Source: Deltaproteobacteria bacterium UBA6930 (GTDB lineage Bacteria > Myxococcota_A > UBA9160 > UBA6930). Taken from it: a stretch of DNA of 32,758 bases. The stretch lies in the NCBI GenBank assembly GCA_002450755.1, contig DKAI01000191.1, positions 1 to 32,758 on the forward strand, given 5' to 3'. Positions within the stretch are counted from its first letter, which is position 1, and every line of letters starts with the position of its first letter. Shown in pieces: positions 1 to 7,648 of this stretch. The notes beneath the pieces were generated by a model that was given only the letters and a program-made list of their open reading frames with translations, was not told the DNA's origin and searched no databases. A program made the translations under genes and the position numbers.

Positions 1-468
1 CGGGCGGCCAGAGCCGAGAGCTATGCGAGTAACGGAACAACTGCTACGACGATAGCTTCCACTACCAGCGATAAGGAAGTCACAACGGAGTTGGCTGAAT
101 ATCGGAGGGCCTACGGAGCATGGAGGGGAGAAGATCACGAAACTTGTATTGACCGCTTCAAGGGGTTCCTGCAAACTTTTCCGTCTTCCGAATATGCGGA
201 TGATGCAACCTATTGGATGGCAGATTGTTACGTCAAACTCGGAGATCTCAAAACGGCAATACTCCGATTTGATGATGTGGCAGGCCGGTACCCCGAAGGA
301 AATAAGGCGGCCGACGCACTTTACAGGCAAGGGGAGACTCTCTTGGAACTTGGCCCAAGTTATGGAAGCGCGGCACGAAAGGCATTTGAACGGGTGGTTA
401 ATGAGTACCCACAATCACCGAGGGCACTTGAGGCGAAAGACCAAGTCAAAACACTCGATGCGAGCTAG
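1..468 (+). CDS. cpoB: CpoB/YbgF-type Tol-Pal periplasmic TPR protein, C-terminal part (5' truncated)
   Basis: The frame is open from base 1 with no stop, so only the last 155 codons are present and the start lies upstream of the window. A Ser/Thr-rich stretch (about residues 7-25 of the visible part) is followed by three TPR-like repeats carrying the family's marks: a Tyr..Ala..Trp opening helix, an FPSSEYADDA..W repeat joint, a YPEGNKAADALY joint and a YPQSPRALEAK end. This matches the C-terminal TolA-binding TPR domain of CpoB/YbgF, which acts in the periplasm to coordinate the Tol-Pal system with peptidoglycan synthesis during division (family knowledge). A TTG at base 91 could be proposed as start but it has no ribosome site and would cut into the domain. 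The next gene follows after 43 bases. Other periplasmic TPR proteins remain possible. Confidence 0.8.
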   Translation, partial: RAARAESYASNGTTATTIASTTSDKEVTTELAEYRRAYGAWRGEDHETCIDRFKGFLQTFPSSEYADDATYWMADCYVKLGDLKTAILRFDDVAGRYPEGNKAADALYRQGETLLELGPSYGSAARKAFERVVNEYPQSPRALEAKDQVKTLDAS

Positions 469-511
469 GTAAACTACTAGAGTCGAATGAGCTCCCAGGG
501 AGGAAAACCGC

Positions 512-874
512 GTGAGAAAACGCGATCAGCAACGATTTAAAAAAATATTAACGGCACAACGCGAACAGCTCGCAGGTAACGCAAAGCGTGCGGTGAAGGG
601 GGATGTCCACTTGGATCCGGATGATTTTCCCGACGAGATAGATACTGCAGCTTCAGAAGTGAACCTGGCATTTACGGGACGTCTTCGAGAGAGAGAGCGG
701 GGCCTAATTTCAAAGATTGACCAGGCGATCGAGAAGATCGAAGATGGGATATACGGAGAATGTGAGGGCTGTGGAGAAGAGATCGGTATAAAACGTCTCG
801 AGGCTCGACCGGTTGCGGAGCTTTGTATAGATTGCAAATCAGAGCAGGAGAAGCGCGAACGGGGAATGGGTTAG
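512..874 (+). CDS. dksA: TraR/DksA-family zinc-finger transcription factor
   Basis: A 120-residue protein with an N-terminal charged coiled-coil-like half and a C-terminal four-cysteine zinc finger: C84-x2-C87-x17-C105-x2-C108. An acidic patch (LDPDDFPDEID, about 34-44) sits where DksA-type proteins carry the residues that enter the RNA polymerase secondary channel. Known members work with ppGpp to adjust transcription from rRNA and amino-acid promoters. The GTG start at 512 is preceded by AGGGAGG at a normal spacing. At 120 residues it is somewhat shorter than E. coli DksA (151), so it may be a paralogue and not the main DksA; I give the symbol as a family label. tsaD starts 12 bases after its stop. 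Confidence 0.82.
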   Translation: MRKRDQQRFKKILTAQREQLAGNAKRAVKGDVHLDPDDFPDEIDTAASEVNLAFTGRLRERERGLISKIDQAIEKIEDGIYGECEGCGEEIGIKRLEARPVAELCIDCKSEQEKRERGMG

Positions 875-886
875 GCCCTATAAGCG

Positions 887-1954
887 GTGAACTCTCCAAA
901 GCACATAAAACGCTCGCCTCAAGCTAAGCTCGTATTAGGGATTGAAAGCTCGTGTGACGAGTGTGCAGCTGCTGTGGTCACCGATGATTATCAAATTCTG
1001 GCTAGTTCTGTTCATAGTCAGGAAGAAGTACATTCTGACTATGGTGGCGTCGTTCCTGAATTGGCCTCTCGAGATCACGTGCGCAACGTATCAGAGGTTA
1101 CGAGTGATGCTCTTGCGGAAGCAGGAGCGAAGCCCCGAGACCTCTCGGGCGTTGCGGTAACTGCAGGTCCAGGTTTGATGGGTTCTCTCCTGGTCGGGTT
1201 AAGTTTTGGGAAAGCATTTGCATATCGTTTTGGCCTTCCCATGGTTGGAGTGCATCATCTAGCAGGTCATTTGGCCGCAGCCGAATTGGCACGCCCTGAT
1301 CTAAAGAGACCTTACCTTGGCCTCGTGGTTTCGGGTGGTCATACGGCTTTATACGAAGTTACAGAAAAAAAACCTCCGTTTCTCCTAGGCGAAACAAGGG
1401 ACGATGCGGTGGGAGAGGCCTTTGACAAGGTGGCAGTCCTTCTTGGTTTACCTTTCCCGGGAGGGCCCTCCCTTGCTAGGTTGGCCGATGAAGGAGACGA
1501 ACAAGCGATCTCCTTTCCTCGCCCTTTATCTAATAAACCGGGCTTAGATTTTTCATACAGTGGTTTGAAAACGTCGGTAGCATTGGAAGTTAAGTCTTAC
1601 GGTAGAGAGATGACGAGGAAAGAAAAGGCTGACGTTGCGGCATCCTTTCAAGCTGCAGCAACTGACGTTCTGGTTGCAAGGAGCATCAGCGCGTTAAAAA
1701 AGACGAAATTGCGACAGCTCGCCGTTGTTGGAGGTGTCGCTGCGAATCAACGTTTAAGGCGCTCCTTGGGTGAGGCGGGAAATCGACTGGGATTCGAAGT
1801 CTTTGCTCCCCCTGTAAGCCTGTGCACAGATAACGCGGTCATGATCGCTGCGGCCGGTGCGGCGTCCCTGATAGCAGGTGAGGATGATGGACTAAGCCTG
1901 TCTGCGTTCTCAAGGGTTCCCTTGGGTTTGGCACCGTGGAGGCAGGATGAGTGA
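887..1954 (+). CDS. tsaD: tRNA N6-adenosine threonylcarbamoyltransferase TsaD
   Basis: A 355-residue protein of the Kae1/TsaD ASKHA-fold family. It transfers threonylcarbamoyl from TC-AMP to A37 of ANN-decoding tRNAs, together with TsaB and TsaE. Visible marks are the N-terminal GIESSCDE motif, the metal-binding HHLAGH motif (H123, H124, H128; the HxxxH pair binds the metal), the SGGHT nucleotide loop, the DFSYSGLK segment and the C-terminal GGVAANQRLR and DNAVMIA motifs. Length is normal for the bacterial family. The start is GTG at 887, 12 bases after the dksA-like stop, and rsmA follows after 12 bases, so the three look co-transcribed. No oddity seen. Confidence 0.97.
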   Translation: MNSPKHIKRSPQAKLVLGIESSCDECAAAVVTDDYQILASSVHSQEEVHSDYGGVVPELASRDHVRNVSEVTSDALAEAGAKPRDLSGVAVTAGPGLMGSLLVGLSFGKAFAYRFGLPMVGVHHLAGHLAAAELARPDLKRPYLGLVVSGGHTALYEVTEKKPPFLLGETRDDAVGEAFDKVAVLLGLPFPGGPSLARLADEGDEQAISFPRPLSNKPGLDFSYSGLKTSVALEVKSYGREMTRKEKADVAASFQAAATDVLVARSISALKKTKLRQLAVVGGVAANQRLRRSLGEAGNRLGFEVFAPPVSLCTDNAVMIAAAGAASLIAGEDDGLSLSAFSRVPLGLAPWRQDE

Positions 1955-1966
1955 GTCATCTTTTTT

Positions 1967-2824
1967 GTGATCAGTCCATCGATGTCTTTAGTAGAAGTTC
2001 GTGACTTTCTTGCGCGGCATGGTTTGGCTGCTCATCGCGACCGTGGGCAAAATTTTCTTACCGACGAGAGCCTCGCACGTGTCTTGGTTGATTTGGCCGG
2101 AGTCGGGCCTGAAGAGAAGGTCATAGAGATAGGTACGGGCTTGGGTATGTTGACCTGTATTCTCGCGGAACGAGCCAACCAGGTTATGACGCTTGAGATA
2201 GATCGGGGGCTCGTTCGAGCATTAAAAGCCGAAGGTTTGCCACCTAACGTAGTTCTACAGCACGCTGACGCGAGAGAGGTAGATTTCTCTCAACTCGCCA
2301 GGGATCTAGGGGGCAACGTTAAAATTGTCGCTAATTTGCCTTACTCGGTGGGCACTCCCTTGCTGCGGGAGCTTTTGAATGCAGCCGACAGCATTGTGGG
2401 ATGGTCGGTAATGCTTCAACGAGAAGTGGCCAGGCGTGTTGTAGCCGGTACTGGCGAGTCGGAATACGGATCACTTTCCGTGTTGCATGAACTTGTGGTT
2501 GAAGTTGAAGCTAAAAAGCAAGTTCGGGCAGGAAACTTCTATCCGAAACCTAAAGTCGATTCAACGTTTCTTGTGATGCGTCCCAAAACTCCTGCTATGC
2601 CTCGGGACGAGCTCCGACGAGTGGAAAAGGTTACTCGTGGGGCATTTAAATACCGACGGAAAACCCTGCACAACTCCCTTTTGCGATCGGGTTTTTCTCC
2701 TGAGGATGTCTCAAAGGCACTGGTTACCTGTCGAATAGACGCCAGGGTAAGGCCGGAGCGCATTAGCCCTCCTCTTTGGAGGATGCTTGCATCAGAGCTC
2801 CCCAAAGGGAAAAAAGAGGGCTAA
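1967..2824 (+). CDS. rsmA: 16S rRNA dimethyladenosine transferase RsmA (KsgA)
   Basis: A 285-residue SAM-dependent methyltransferase that dimethylates two adjacent adenosines in the 3' hairpin of 16S rRNA during small-subunit maturation. The RGQNFL opening, the SAM-binding VIEIGTGLGMLT motif (about residues 52-63), the catalytic NLPYSVGTPL motif and the FYPKPKVDS segment are all diagnostic. The C-terminal helical domain ends in a basic tail. The start is uncertain: GTG at 1967 gives the length stated, and an in-frame ATG at 1982 is five codons later; neither has a clear ribosome site. The gene is 12 bases after tsaD. Confidence 0.96.
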   Translation: MISPSMSLVEVRDFLARHGLAAHRDRGQNFLTDESLARVLVDLAGVGPEEKVIEIGTGLGMLTCILAERANQVMTLEIDRGLVRALKAEGLPPNVVLQHADAREVDFSQLARDLGGNVKIVANLPYSVGTPLLRELLNAADSIVGWSVMLQREVARRVVAGTGESEYGSLSVLHELVVEVEAKKQVRAGNFYPKPKVDSTFLVMRPKTPAMPRDELRRVEKVTRGAFKYRRKTLHNSLLRSGFSPEDVSKALVTCRIDARVRPERISPPLWRMLASELPKGKKEG

Positions 2825-2840
2825 ATAGATCAGAATTCTT

Positions 2841-2870
2841 TTGACTAATCTCCTCTTGTTAAACTAGCGT
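2841..2870 (+). promoter_or_regulatory. possible promoter for the RNA between rsmA and panB
   Basis: TTGACT at 2841-2846 resembles a -35 box and TAGCGT at 2865-2870 is a weak -10 match with an 18-base spacer. It would start transcription just before the first strong hairpin (2882-2908). The -35 is good and the -10 poor, so this is only suggestive. Confidence 0.3.
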
Positions 2871-2876
2871 TCTTGT

Positions 2877-3137
2877 GAACGAGGGGAATCTGCACGGTGC
2901 GGTCCCCTACGAACTGGACTGAAGGCTGTTAGGCCTAAGTGAGGAGCGGCAGTCAGTCCCTAAACAGGAAGTTTCAGGAATAAATCCGATCACACCCAGA
3001 CGCTTGGATCAGTAAAGACCGAGACGGAAAATATGGCGATCGGCAATGCCTTTCTGACGCCACTGGCTCAGGAATGGCTTCAATTGCCAGTAAGCAAATC
3101 AAGCGAAGCGTTGGTTCTCTTTTCGAGGGATTTTTTT
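2877..3137 (+). ncRNA. candidate structured RNA (sRNA or panB leader), unassigned family
   Basis: The 437 bases between rsmA and panB (2825-3261) have no credible open frame but are dense in complementary pairs. Hairpin 1 has AGGGGA (2882-2887) with TCCCCT (2903-2908) and an inner CTGC/GCGG around an ACGGT loop. Hairpin 2 has GGACTGA (2916-2922) with TCAGTCC (2953-2959). A longer pairing has CCGATC (2986-2991) with GATCGG (3038-3043). Another has ACTGGC (3062-3067) with GCCAGT (3086-3091). A hairpin then ends in seven T at 3131-3137. The order promoter, hairpins, terminator fits a stand-alone RNA of roughly 260 nt, or an attenuator leader for panB. I could not match it to RNase P, SRP RNA, tmRNA or a known riboswitch; 6S RNA is not excluded. 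The remaining 3138-3261 shows only the panB ribosome site. Confidence 0.42.
3114..3137 (+). terminator. weak intrinsic terminator upstream of panB
   Basis: A small hairpin (GTTCTC pairing with GAGGGA, including G-U pairs, across a T-rich loop) is followed at once by seven T (3131-3137). The stem is weak, but the T-run placement is typical of an intrinsic terminator and would separate the candidate RNA from panB. Confidence 0.45.
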
Positions 3138-3261
3138 GGTTTACCCAGAATAGGTCCTGTAACGAAAAGGCTGATTGGATAAAAATCTGATCTAGTGCGG
3201 CGAGTCTTTTTTAGGTTTCGAATTCTCGCCAGAAGCACATCGGTCGCGAAGGGGGCGGAAG

Positions 3262-4089
3262 ATGTCTACGACGACGAAAACTTCAAAAACTGAGCATCGA
3301 ATTACGGTGCGTTCGCTCGAAAGGTTTAAGAGCGCGAATCAACCGATCACAATGATGACGGCTTACGATTTCTGCTTTGCCCAACTCTTTGACCGAGCAG
3401 GTATAGACGTTTTGTTGGTAGGAGACTCGCTCGCGAATGTCGTGCAAGGTAGAGAGACGACTTTACCAGTTACCTGCGAAGAAATGATCTACCACACCAA
3501 AATGGTTTCGAGAGGCGCATCTCGTTCATTGGTGGTCGCGGATATGCCATTTGGCAGTTATCAAGGAGCACTCACAGAGGGAGTCCAAAACGCGATTGCT
3601 CTCGTCAAAGAGGGCGGTGCCCATGCAGTTAAGTTGGAAGGCGGCAGATCGATGCACGAAGTGATTGCTCGCATTGTGGGTGCTGAGATTCCGGTTATGG
3701 GTCATGTTGGTCTGACTCCGCAGTCAGTACACAAGATGGGCGGTTATAGGGTACAGGGTCGAGGGATAACGGGTCGAGAGCGGATCATTGAAGATGCCCG
3801 GGCAGTACAAGAAGCGGGTGCTTTTGCGGTAGTTCTTGAAGGTGTTCCCCAAGACTTAGCGGCTGCAATTACCGACGAGCTCGTAATTCCGACAATTGGA
3901 ATCGGAGCCGGTGTGGAATGTGACGGGCAGGTTCTAGTGATGCACGACCTTCTGGGTCTAAACGAGGGGGCTCCGAGCTTTGTAAAGCAATACGCACGAC
4001 TAGGGGCGGAGACATTGAAAGCCACCCGGAACTTCATAGACGAGGTTAGGGAGCGAAAATTCCCGGATCCAGAGCACAGCTACGAGTAG
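3262..4089 (+). CDS. panB: 3-methyl-2-oxobutanoate hydroxymethyltransferase PanB
   Basis: A 275-residue TIM-barrel enzyme that adds a hydroxymethyl group from methylene-tetrahydrofolate to 2-oxoisovalerate, giving ketopantoate, the first step to pantothenate and CoA. Diagnostic segments are MTAYDFCFAQLFD, the Mg-binding VGDSLANV loop, MPFGSYQ, the KLEGG strand, the catalytic-Glu segment VVLEGVP and PTIGIGAG near the end. Length is normal. ATG at 3262 follows a strong GGGGGCGG-type ribosome site. panC starts three bases after the stop, so the two form an operon. Confidence 0.97.
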   Translation: MSTTTKTSKTEHRITVRSLERFKSANQPITMMTAYDFCFAQLFDRAGIDVLLVGDSLANVVQGRETTLPVTCEEMIYHTKMVSRGASRSLVVADMPFGSYQGALTEGVQNAIALVKEGGAHAVKLEGGRSMHEVIARIVGAEIPVMGHVGLTPQSVHKMGGYRVQGRGITGRERIIEDARAVQEAGAFAVVLEGVPQDLAAAITDELVIPTIGIGAGVECDGQVLVMHDLLGLNEGAPSFVKQYARLGAETLKATRNFIDEVRERKFPDPEHSYE

Positions 4090-4092
4090 GAT

Positions 4093-4968
4093 GTGCGTAT
4101 CGTTCGTATTACGAAAGAACTGCAAGAACTCTCGGACCAGGAGAGGGAGCTTGGTCGAAAAATCGCCCTTGTACCCACTATGGGCGCTCTGCACTCTGGG
4201 CACCTTTCTTTAGTTGAGCTTGGAAAGCAGTATGCGGACTCACTTTGGGTGTCAATTTTTGTGAACCCGACTCAATTCGGACCGACAGAAGACTTTGATA
4301 GTTACCCAAGGACTTGGGAGGCAGATGTAGCTGCTTGTGAAGCGGCTGGGGTGGACGTAATCTTTGCTCCGACACGAGATCAGTTGTACCCAGACTCTGC
4401 ACAGACTTGGGTGGATGTCGCTGACCTATCTCAAAACGCTCCCGGCGGTTCGAGGGTCGGGCATTTCCGAGGAGTAACTACAGTTGTCTCTAAGCTTTTC
4501 ATAGCTGCCAAGCCCCACTTTGCAATCTTTGGAGAGAAAGATTTTCAACAACTCACGATAGTCAAACGGATGGTACTTGATCTGGGCTTTGATCTCGAAG
4601 TTGTAGCTGGCGCTACGGTGCGAGAAGAGGATGGCCTTGCGCTCTCCAGTCGAAATAGTCGACTGAGTGTTGATTCAAGAATTCAGGCTGGAGTTGTGCC
4701 GGCAGCTCTTGAAGCAGTTGAGGGAAAAGTTCTGAAAGGAGAAAGGTCTAAGGTAAATTTGCTTGAAACGGCGCGACACGAAATCGAAGCTGCTCCCCTG
4801 GCAAGTATCGAATATATAAAATTCTGTGATCCCGGTACGTTGTCGGAGGTTTCTAATAAGCTTTCTGGCCAGGTTTTGGTGTCAGTGGCTATTTCGTTTC
4901 CTGCAGGTGATCCTTCTGGGGAACCCGTACGCCTGATCGACAATCGGTTGTTGAACTGCACAGAATAG
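4093..4968 (+). CDS. panC: pantothenate synthetase PanC
   Basis: A 291-residue class I synthetase-like enzyme that condenses pantoate and beta-alanine using ATP. It shows the PTMGALHSGHLSL motif containing the HxGH ATP site, FVNPTQFGP, the GEKDFQQL segment and the KMSKS-like LSSRNSRLS loop. Length is normal. The reading frame begins at GTG 4093; the nearby ATG at 4091 is in another frame. It follows panB after three bases. No aspartate decarboxylase gene (panD) is in view, so beta-alanine must come from elsewhere. Confidence 0.96.
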   Translation: MRIVRITKELQELSDQERELGRKIALVPTMGALHSGHLSLVELGKQYADSLWVSIFVNPTQFGPTEDFDSYPRTWEADVAACEAAGVDVIFAPTRDQLYPDSAQTWVDVADLSQNAPGGSRVGHFRGVTTVVSKLFIAAKPHFAIFGEKDFQQLTIVKRMVLDLGFDLEVVAGATVREEDGLALSSRNSRLSVDSRIQAGVVPAALEAVEGKVLKGERSKVNLLETARHEIEAAPLASIEYIKFCDPGTLSEVSNKLSGQVLVSVAISFPAGDPSGEPVRLIDNRLLNCTE

Positions 4969-5057
4969 AAGTAAGTTTCCTCTTTGGAACAATTTAAACT
5001 CGTATTGCGTTCTTAATTCCCGAGAGCAAATCGACTTAACTGCTAGATTTTCCAGTC

Positions 5058-5555
5058 ATGGGGGAAAAGGCCAAGAAAAAGAACGATTCTGACTCCGGTG
5101 AGAGGATTACCCAGAATCGAAAGGCGAGATATGAATATGAGATATTGGACCGCTTTGAGGCGGGTTTGGTACTGACAGGTCCTGAGGTTAAATCTTTACG
5201 TGCGGGCCGTGTCGACTTGGTCGACGCCTACGCTGACCTTGAAAGGGGCGAACTGTGGTTGAGAAAACTTCATATTGGTCCTTATGAGCAGGCGGGGAGA
5301 GAAAATCTTGAGCCTACGCGTTCGCGCAAACTTTTATTACATCGTGCTGAAATTTCTCGTCTTGCGGGTAGGGTTGCTGAACGTGGTTTAACCCTGATTC
5401 CCCTCTCGTTGTACTGGAAGGATGGGAGGGCAAAAGTAGAACTCGGACTTGCGCGTGGAAGACGTCGCTACGACAAGCGTCAGGCTATAAGGAGGAGAGA
5501 GGATGATCGCGAGACGCGTCGTGCCCTTCGAAATAAGGACCGCAGATTAGAATAA
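5058..5555 (+). CDS. smpB: SsrA-binding protein SmpB
   Basis: A 165-residue small basic protein that binds tmRNA and takes it to stalled ribosomes for trans-translation. Marks are ITQNRKARYEYEILD, the GLVLTGPEVKSLRAGR core, the YEQAGRENLEPTRSRKLLLH segment and the C-terminal ARGRRRYDKRQAIRRRE tail, which in known SmpB folds into a helix in the empty mRNA channel. Its RNA partner ssrA lies 3.3 kb downstream on the same strand. ATG 5058 is preceded by 89 bases after panC. The stop overlaps the start of the next gene by one base. Confidence 0.96.
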   Translation: MGEKAKKKNDSDSGERITQNRKARYEYEILDRFEAGLVLTGPEVKSLRAGRVDLVDAYADLERGELWLRKLHIGPYEQAGRENLEPTRSRKLLLHRAEISRLAGRVAERGLTLIPLSLYWKDGRAKVELGLARGRRRYDKRQAIRRREDDRETRRALRNKDRRLE

Positions 5556-6301
5556 TGACGAGAAGTACTGTTTTGAAACCGTTGGCAACTTTCGAGATCC
5601 TTCGCGAGGCTTTTCGCCTTGTCTGGGCAAATTTGGGACTAATGCTCGCCCTCGACCTTTCATTTATCCCTGTACTTTTGGCAGCCGGGTGGTTCACTCC
5701 GGAAACTCCCGAGGAGATTGTTGTAAGCGCGGTAACTTTGTTCTCTCTTGGGTTACTCCTTCAGACTCTTGGCTCTGCCGCGACTACAATTGCTGTTAAA
5801 TCTCTTTACTTTGGGGAACGTATTCGTCTCTCTTTGGTATTCCGCAAAGCGTGGAAAAGGGTTGTTCCGCTTTTCATAACTCAGATTTTAGGTGGGGGGC
5901 TAGCTCTTGCGGGGTTTTTGCTTTTGATTGTCCCCGGAATTTATTTAGGCCTGGCATTTTTGATTTTAGGTCCGGTGGTGGTTCTCGAAAACCTTTCACA
6001 AGCGAAGGCGCTTGGACGAAGTCATTCCCTAATGGGGGGTCATTTTTTGAGAGGGGCGAATCTTCTCCTGTGTTTCGTAGGCTTTATTTTTTTTGCTAGT
6101 TCAGCCTCCGCCATGTTAGTTAGCTCAACTCCGGAATTTTCCGAATTTCTCAACATAGGTGTAAGCGCAATAGGGGCGGGCTATTTTATCGCCGTCGTGG
6201 TGATCTTTTACTTTGACCTTCGATGCAGGAAAGAGGGATATCAAGGAGAAGAGGTGGACTCCTCTCCTGGAGAAATTCATCGACCCGATCCAATTGATTA
6301 A
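5555..6301 (+). CDS. multi-pass membrane protein, GPDPase-membrane-domain/YciC-like
   Basis: A 248-residue integral membrane protein with about six hydrophobic segments (roughly residues 24-45, 57-85, 100-120, 122-145, 170-193 and 205-225). The stretch VPGIYLGLAFLILGPVVVLE followed by a short helix with LGRSHSLMGGHF resembles the membrane domain found in glycerophosphodiester phosphodiesterase-associated and YciC-like proteins, where a PGI..R.S..L pattern recurs. The function of such stand-alone domains is unknown. The start ATG overlaps the last base of the smpB stop, which suggests translational coupling. The C-terminal tail (about 225-248) is polar and probably cytoplasmic. Confidence 0.6.
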   Translation: MTRSTVLKPLATFEILREAFRLVWANLGLMLALDLSFIPVLLAAGWFTPETPEEIVVSAVTLFSLGLLLQTLGSAATTIAVKSLYFGERIRLSLVFRKAWKRVVPLFITQILGGGLALAGFLLLIVPGIYLGLAFLILGPVVVLENLSQAKALGRSHSLMGGHFLRGANLLLCFVGFIFFASSASAMLVSSTPEFSEFLNIGVSAIGAGYFIAVVVIFYFDLRCRKEGYQGEEVDSSPGEIHRPDPID

Positions 6302-6362
6302 GAAGTAATCGCCTCTCACCTGAAACATTCGCTAGGATGCGAGTCACGAAACCGGAGGAGTT

Positions 6363-7646
6363 ATGGCTCATAAGCCCGAAACACAAGCCTTACATGCTGG
6401 TTATAGGTCAGATCCCGCTACAGGAGCGGTGGCGGTTCCTATATACCAGACCACCAGTTATCAGTTCAATGATGCGGAACATGCATCTAATTTATTTGCC
6501 CTCAAAGAACTTGGGAATATTTACACCCGCATAATGAATCCAACCACCGATGTTTTGGAGCAGCGTCTCGCTGCTATGGAGGGAGGCGTGGCTGCTTTGG
6601 CCGTGGCGTCGGGTCAGGCCGCGTCTTTGTATACGATTCAAAATATAGCGAGAGCAGGGGACAACTTTGTTGCTTCGACCCATATTTACGGAGGCACTTG
6701 GAACCTTTTTAATGTTACTGCACGTGATATGGGTATCGAAGTACGTTTTGTCGATCCGAAGGATCCTGAGAGTTTCCGTAATGCAACCGATGACAAGACT
6801 CGAGCTTACTATGCGGAGACCCTGCCTAATCCTAAACTTGAAGTCTTTCCAATTAGCGAGGTAGCCGAGATTGGAAATGAGTTTGGTGTTCCTTTGATCA
6901 TGGATAACACCGCCGCGCCGATGATCTGCCGGCCTTTCGATCACGGTGCTGCCATAACGATGTATTCCACGACAAAATACTTGGGTGGGCACGGTACATC
7001 GATCGGGGGCGTAATTATAGACAGTGGCAAGTTTGACTGGGAAAAACATAAAGAACGTTTTCCGCTTCTAACTCGCCCAGACCCCGGTTATCACGGAGCA
7101 GTTTGGCTTGAAGCCGCAAAACCTCTTGGGCCGATTGCCTACATACTCAAGGCGAGAGTAACGCTTTTAAGAGATGCGGGAGCGGCGATGTCTCCTTTTA
7201 ATGCCTTCTTGTTCCTCCAGGGAGTGGAGACCGTTGCGCTAAGAATGCGCCAGCATTGCGAGAATGCGAACAAGGTAGCGACTTACCTGGCCGGACACGA
7301 AAAGGTTACGAAGGTTATCCATCCGAGCCAGCAGGATGGTGAGGCTAGGCGACGAGCCGATCACTACCTATCCGGGGGCTATGGAGGATTGATGGGGATG
7401 GAACTCGAGGGCGGAAAAGAGGCAGGATTGCGATTTATCGATAGCCTTAAGATGTTGTATCACGTAGCTAATATCGGCGATGCCCGAAGCCTTGCTATCC
7501 ACCCCGCATCTACAACTCACAGCCAATTGAGCGAAGAGGAATTGCTTCAGGCCGGGGCGCCTCCTGGCTACGTAAGGTTGTCAATTGGAATTGAGCATGT
7601 AGACGACATTATTGAGGATATCGATCAGGCTTTAGCCAAGGTTTAG
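6363..7646 (+). CDS. metY: O-acetylhomoserine aminocarboxypropyltransferase (sulfhydrylase) MetY
   Basis: A 427-residue PLP enzyme of the Cys/Met metabolism family; it makes homocysteine from O-acetylhomoserine and sulfide, or methionine from methanethiol. Diagnostic features are TQALHAGY near the N terminus, PIYQTTSYQF, YTRIMNPTTDVLEQRLAAME, the cofactor loop ASGQAA, and the PLP lysine K205 in STTKYLGGHG. The length (over 420) and the Y(T/S)RIMNPT form separate MetY from the shorter MetB/MetC. ATG 6363 follows GGAGGAG at good spacing. The next gene begins two bases after the stop. Confidence 0.95.
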   Translation: MAHKPETQALHAGYRSDPATGAVAVPIYQTTSYQFNDAEHASNLFALKELGNIYTRIMNPTTDVLEQRLAAMEGGVAALAVASGQAASLYTIQNIARAGDNFVASTHIYGGTWNLFNVTARDMGIEVRFVDPKDPESFRNATDDKTRAYYAETLPNPKLEVFPISEVAEIGNEFGVPLIMDNTAAPMICRPFDHGAAITMYSTTKYLGGHGTSIGGVIIDSGKFDWEKHKERFPLLTRPDPGYHGAVWLEAAKPLGPIAYILKARVTLLRDAGAAMSPFNAFLFLQGVETVALRMRQHCENANKVATYLAGHEKVTKVIHPSQQDGEARRRADHYLSGGYGGLMGMELEGGKEAGLRFIDSLKMLYHVANIGDARSLAIHPASTTHSQLSEEELLQAGAPPGYVRLSIGIEHVDDIIEDIDQALAKV

Positions 7647-7648
7647 CC

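Noticed and set aside
2882..2959. Cobalamin riboswitch upstream of panB (GGGGAA, GCGGTCCCC and ACTG strings resemble its core)
   Set aside because: The B12-box consensus (AGYCAGGA..ACCTGCC) is absent; only AGTCAGTCC is found, and the spacing between core elements does not fit. panB is also not a usual target.
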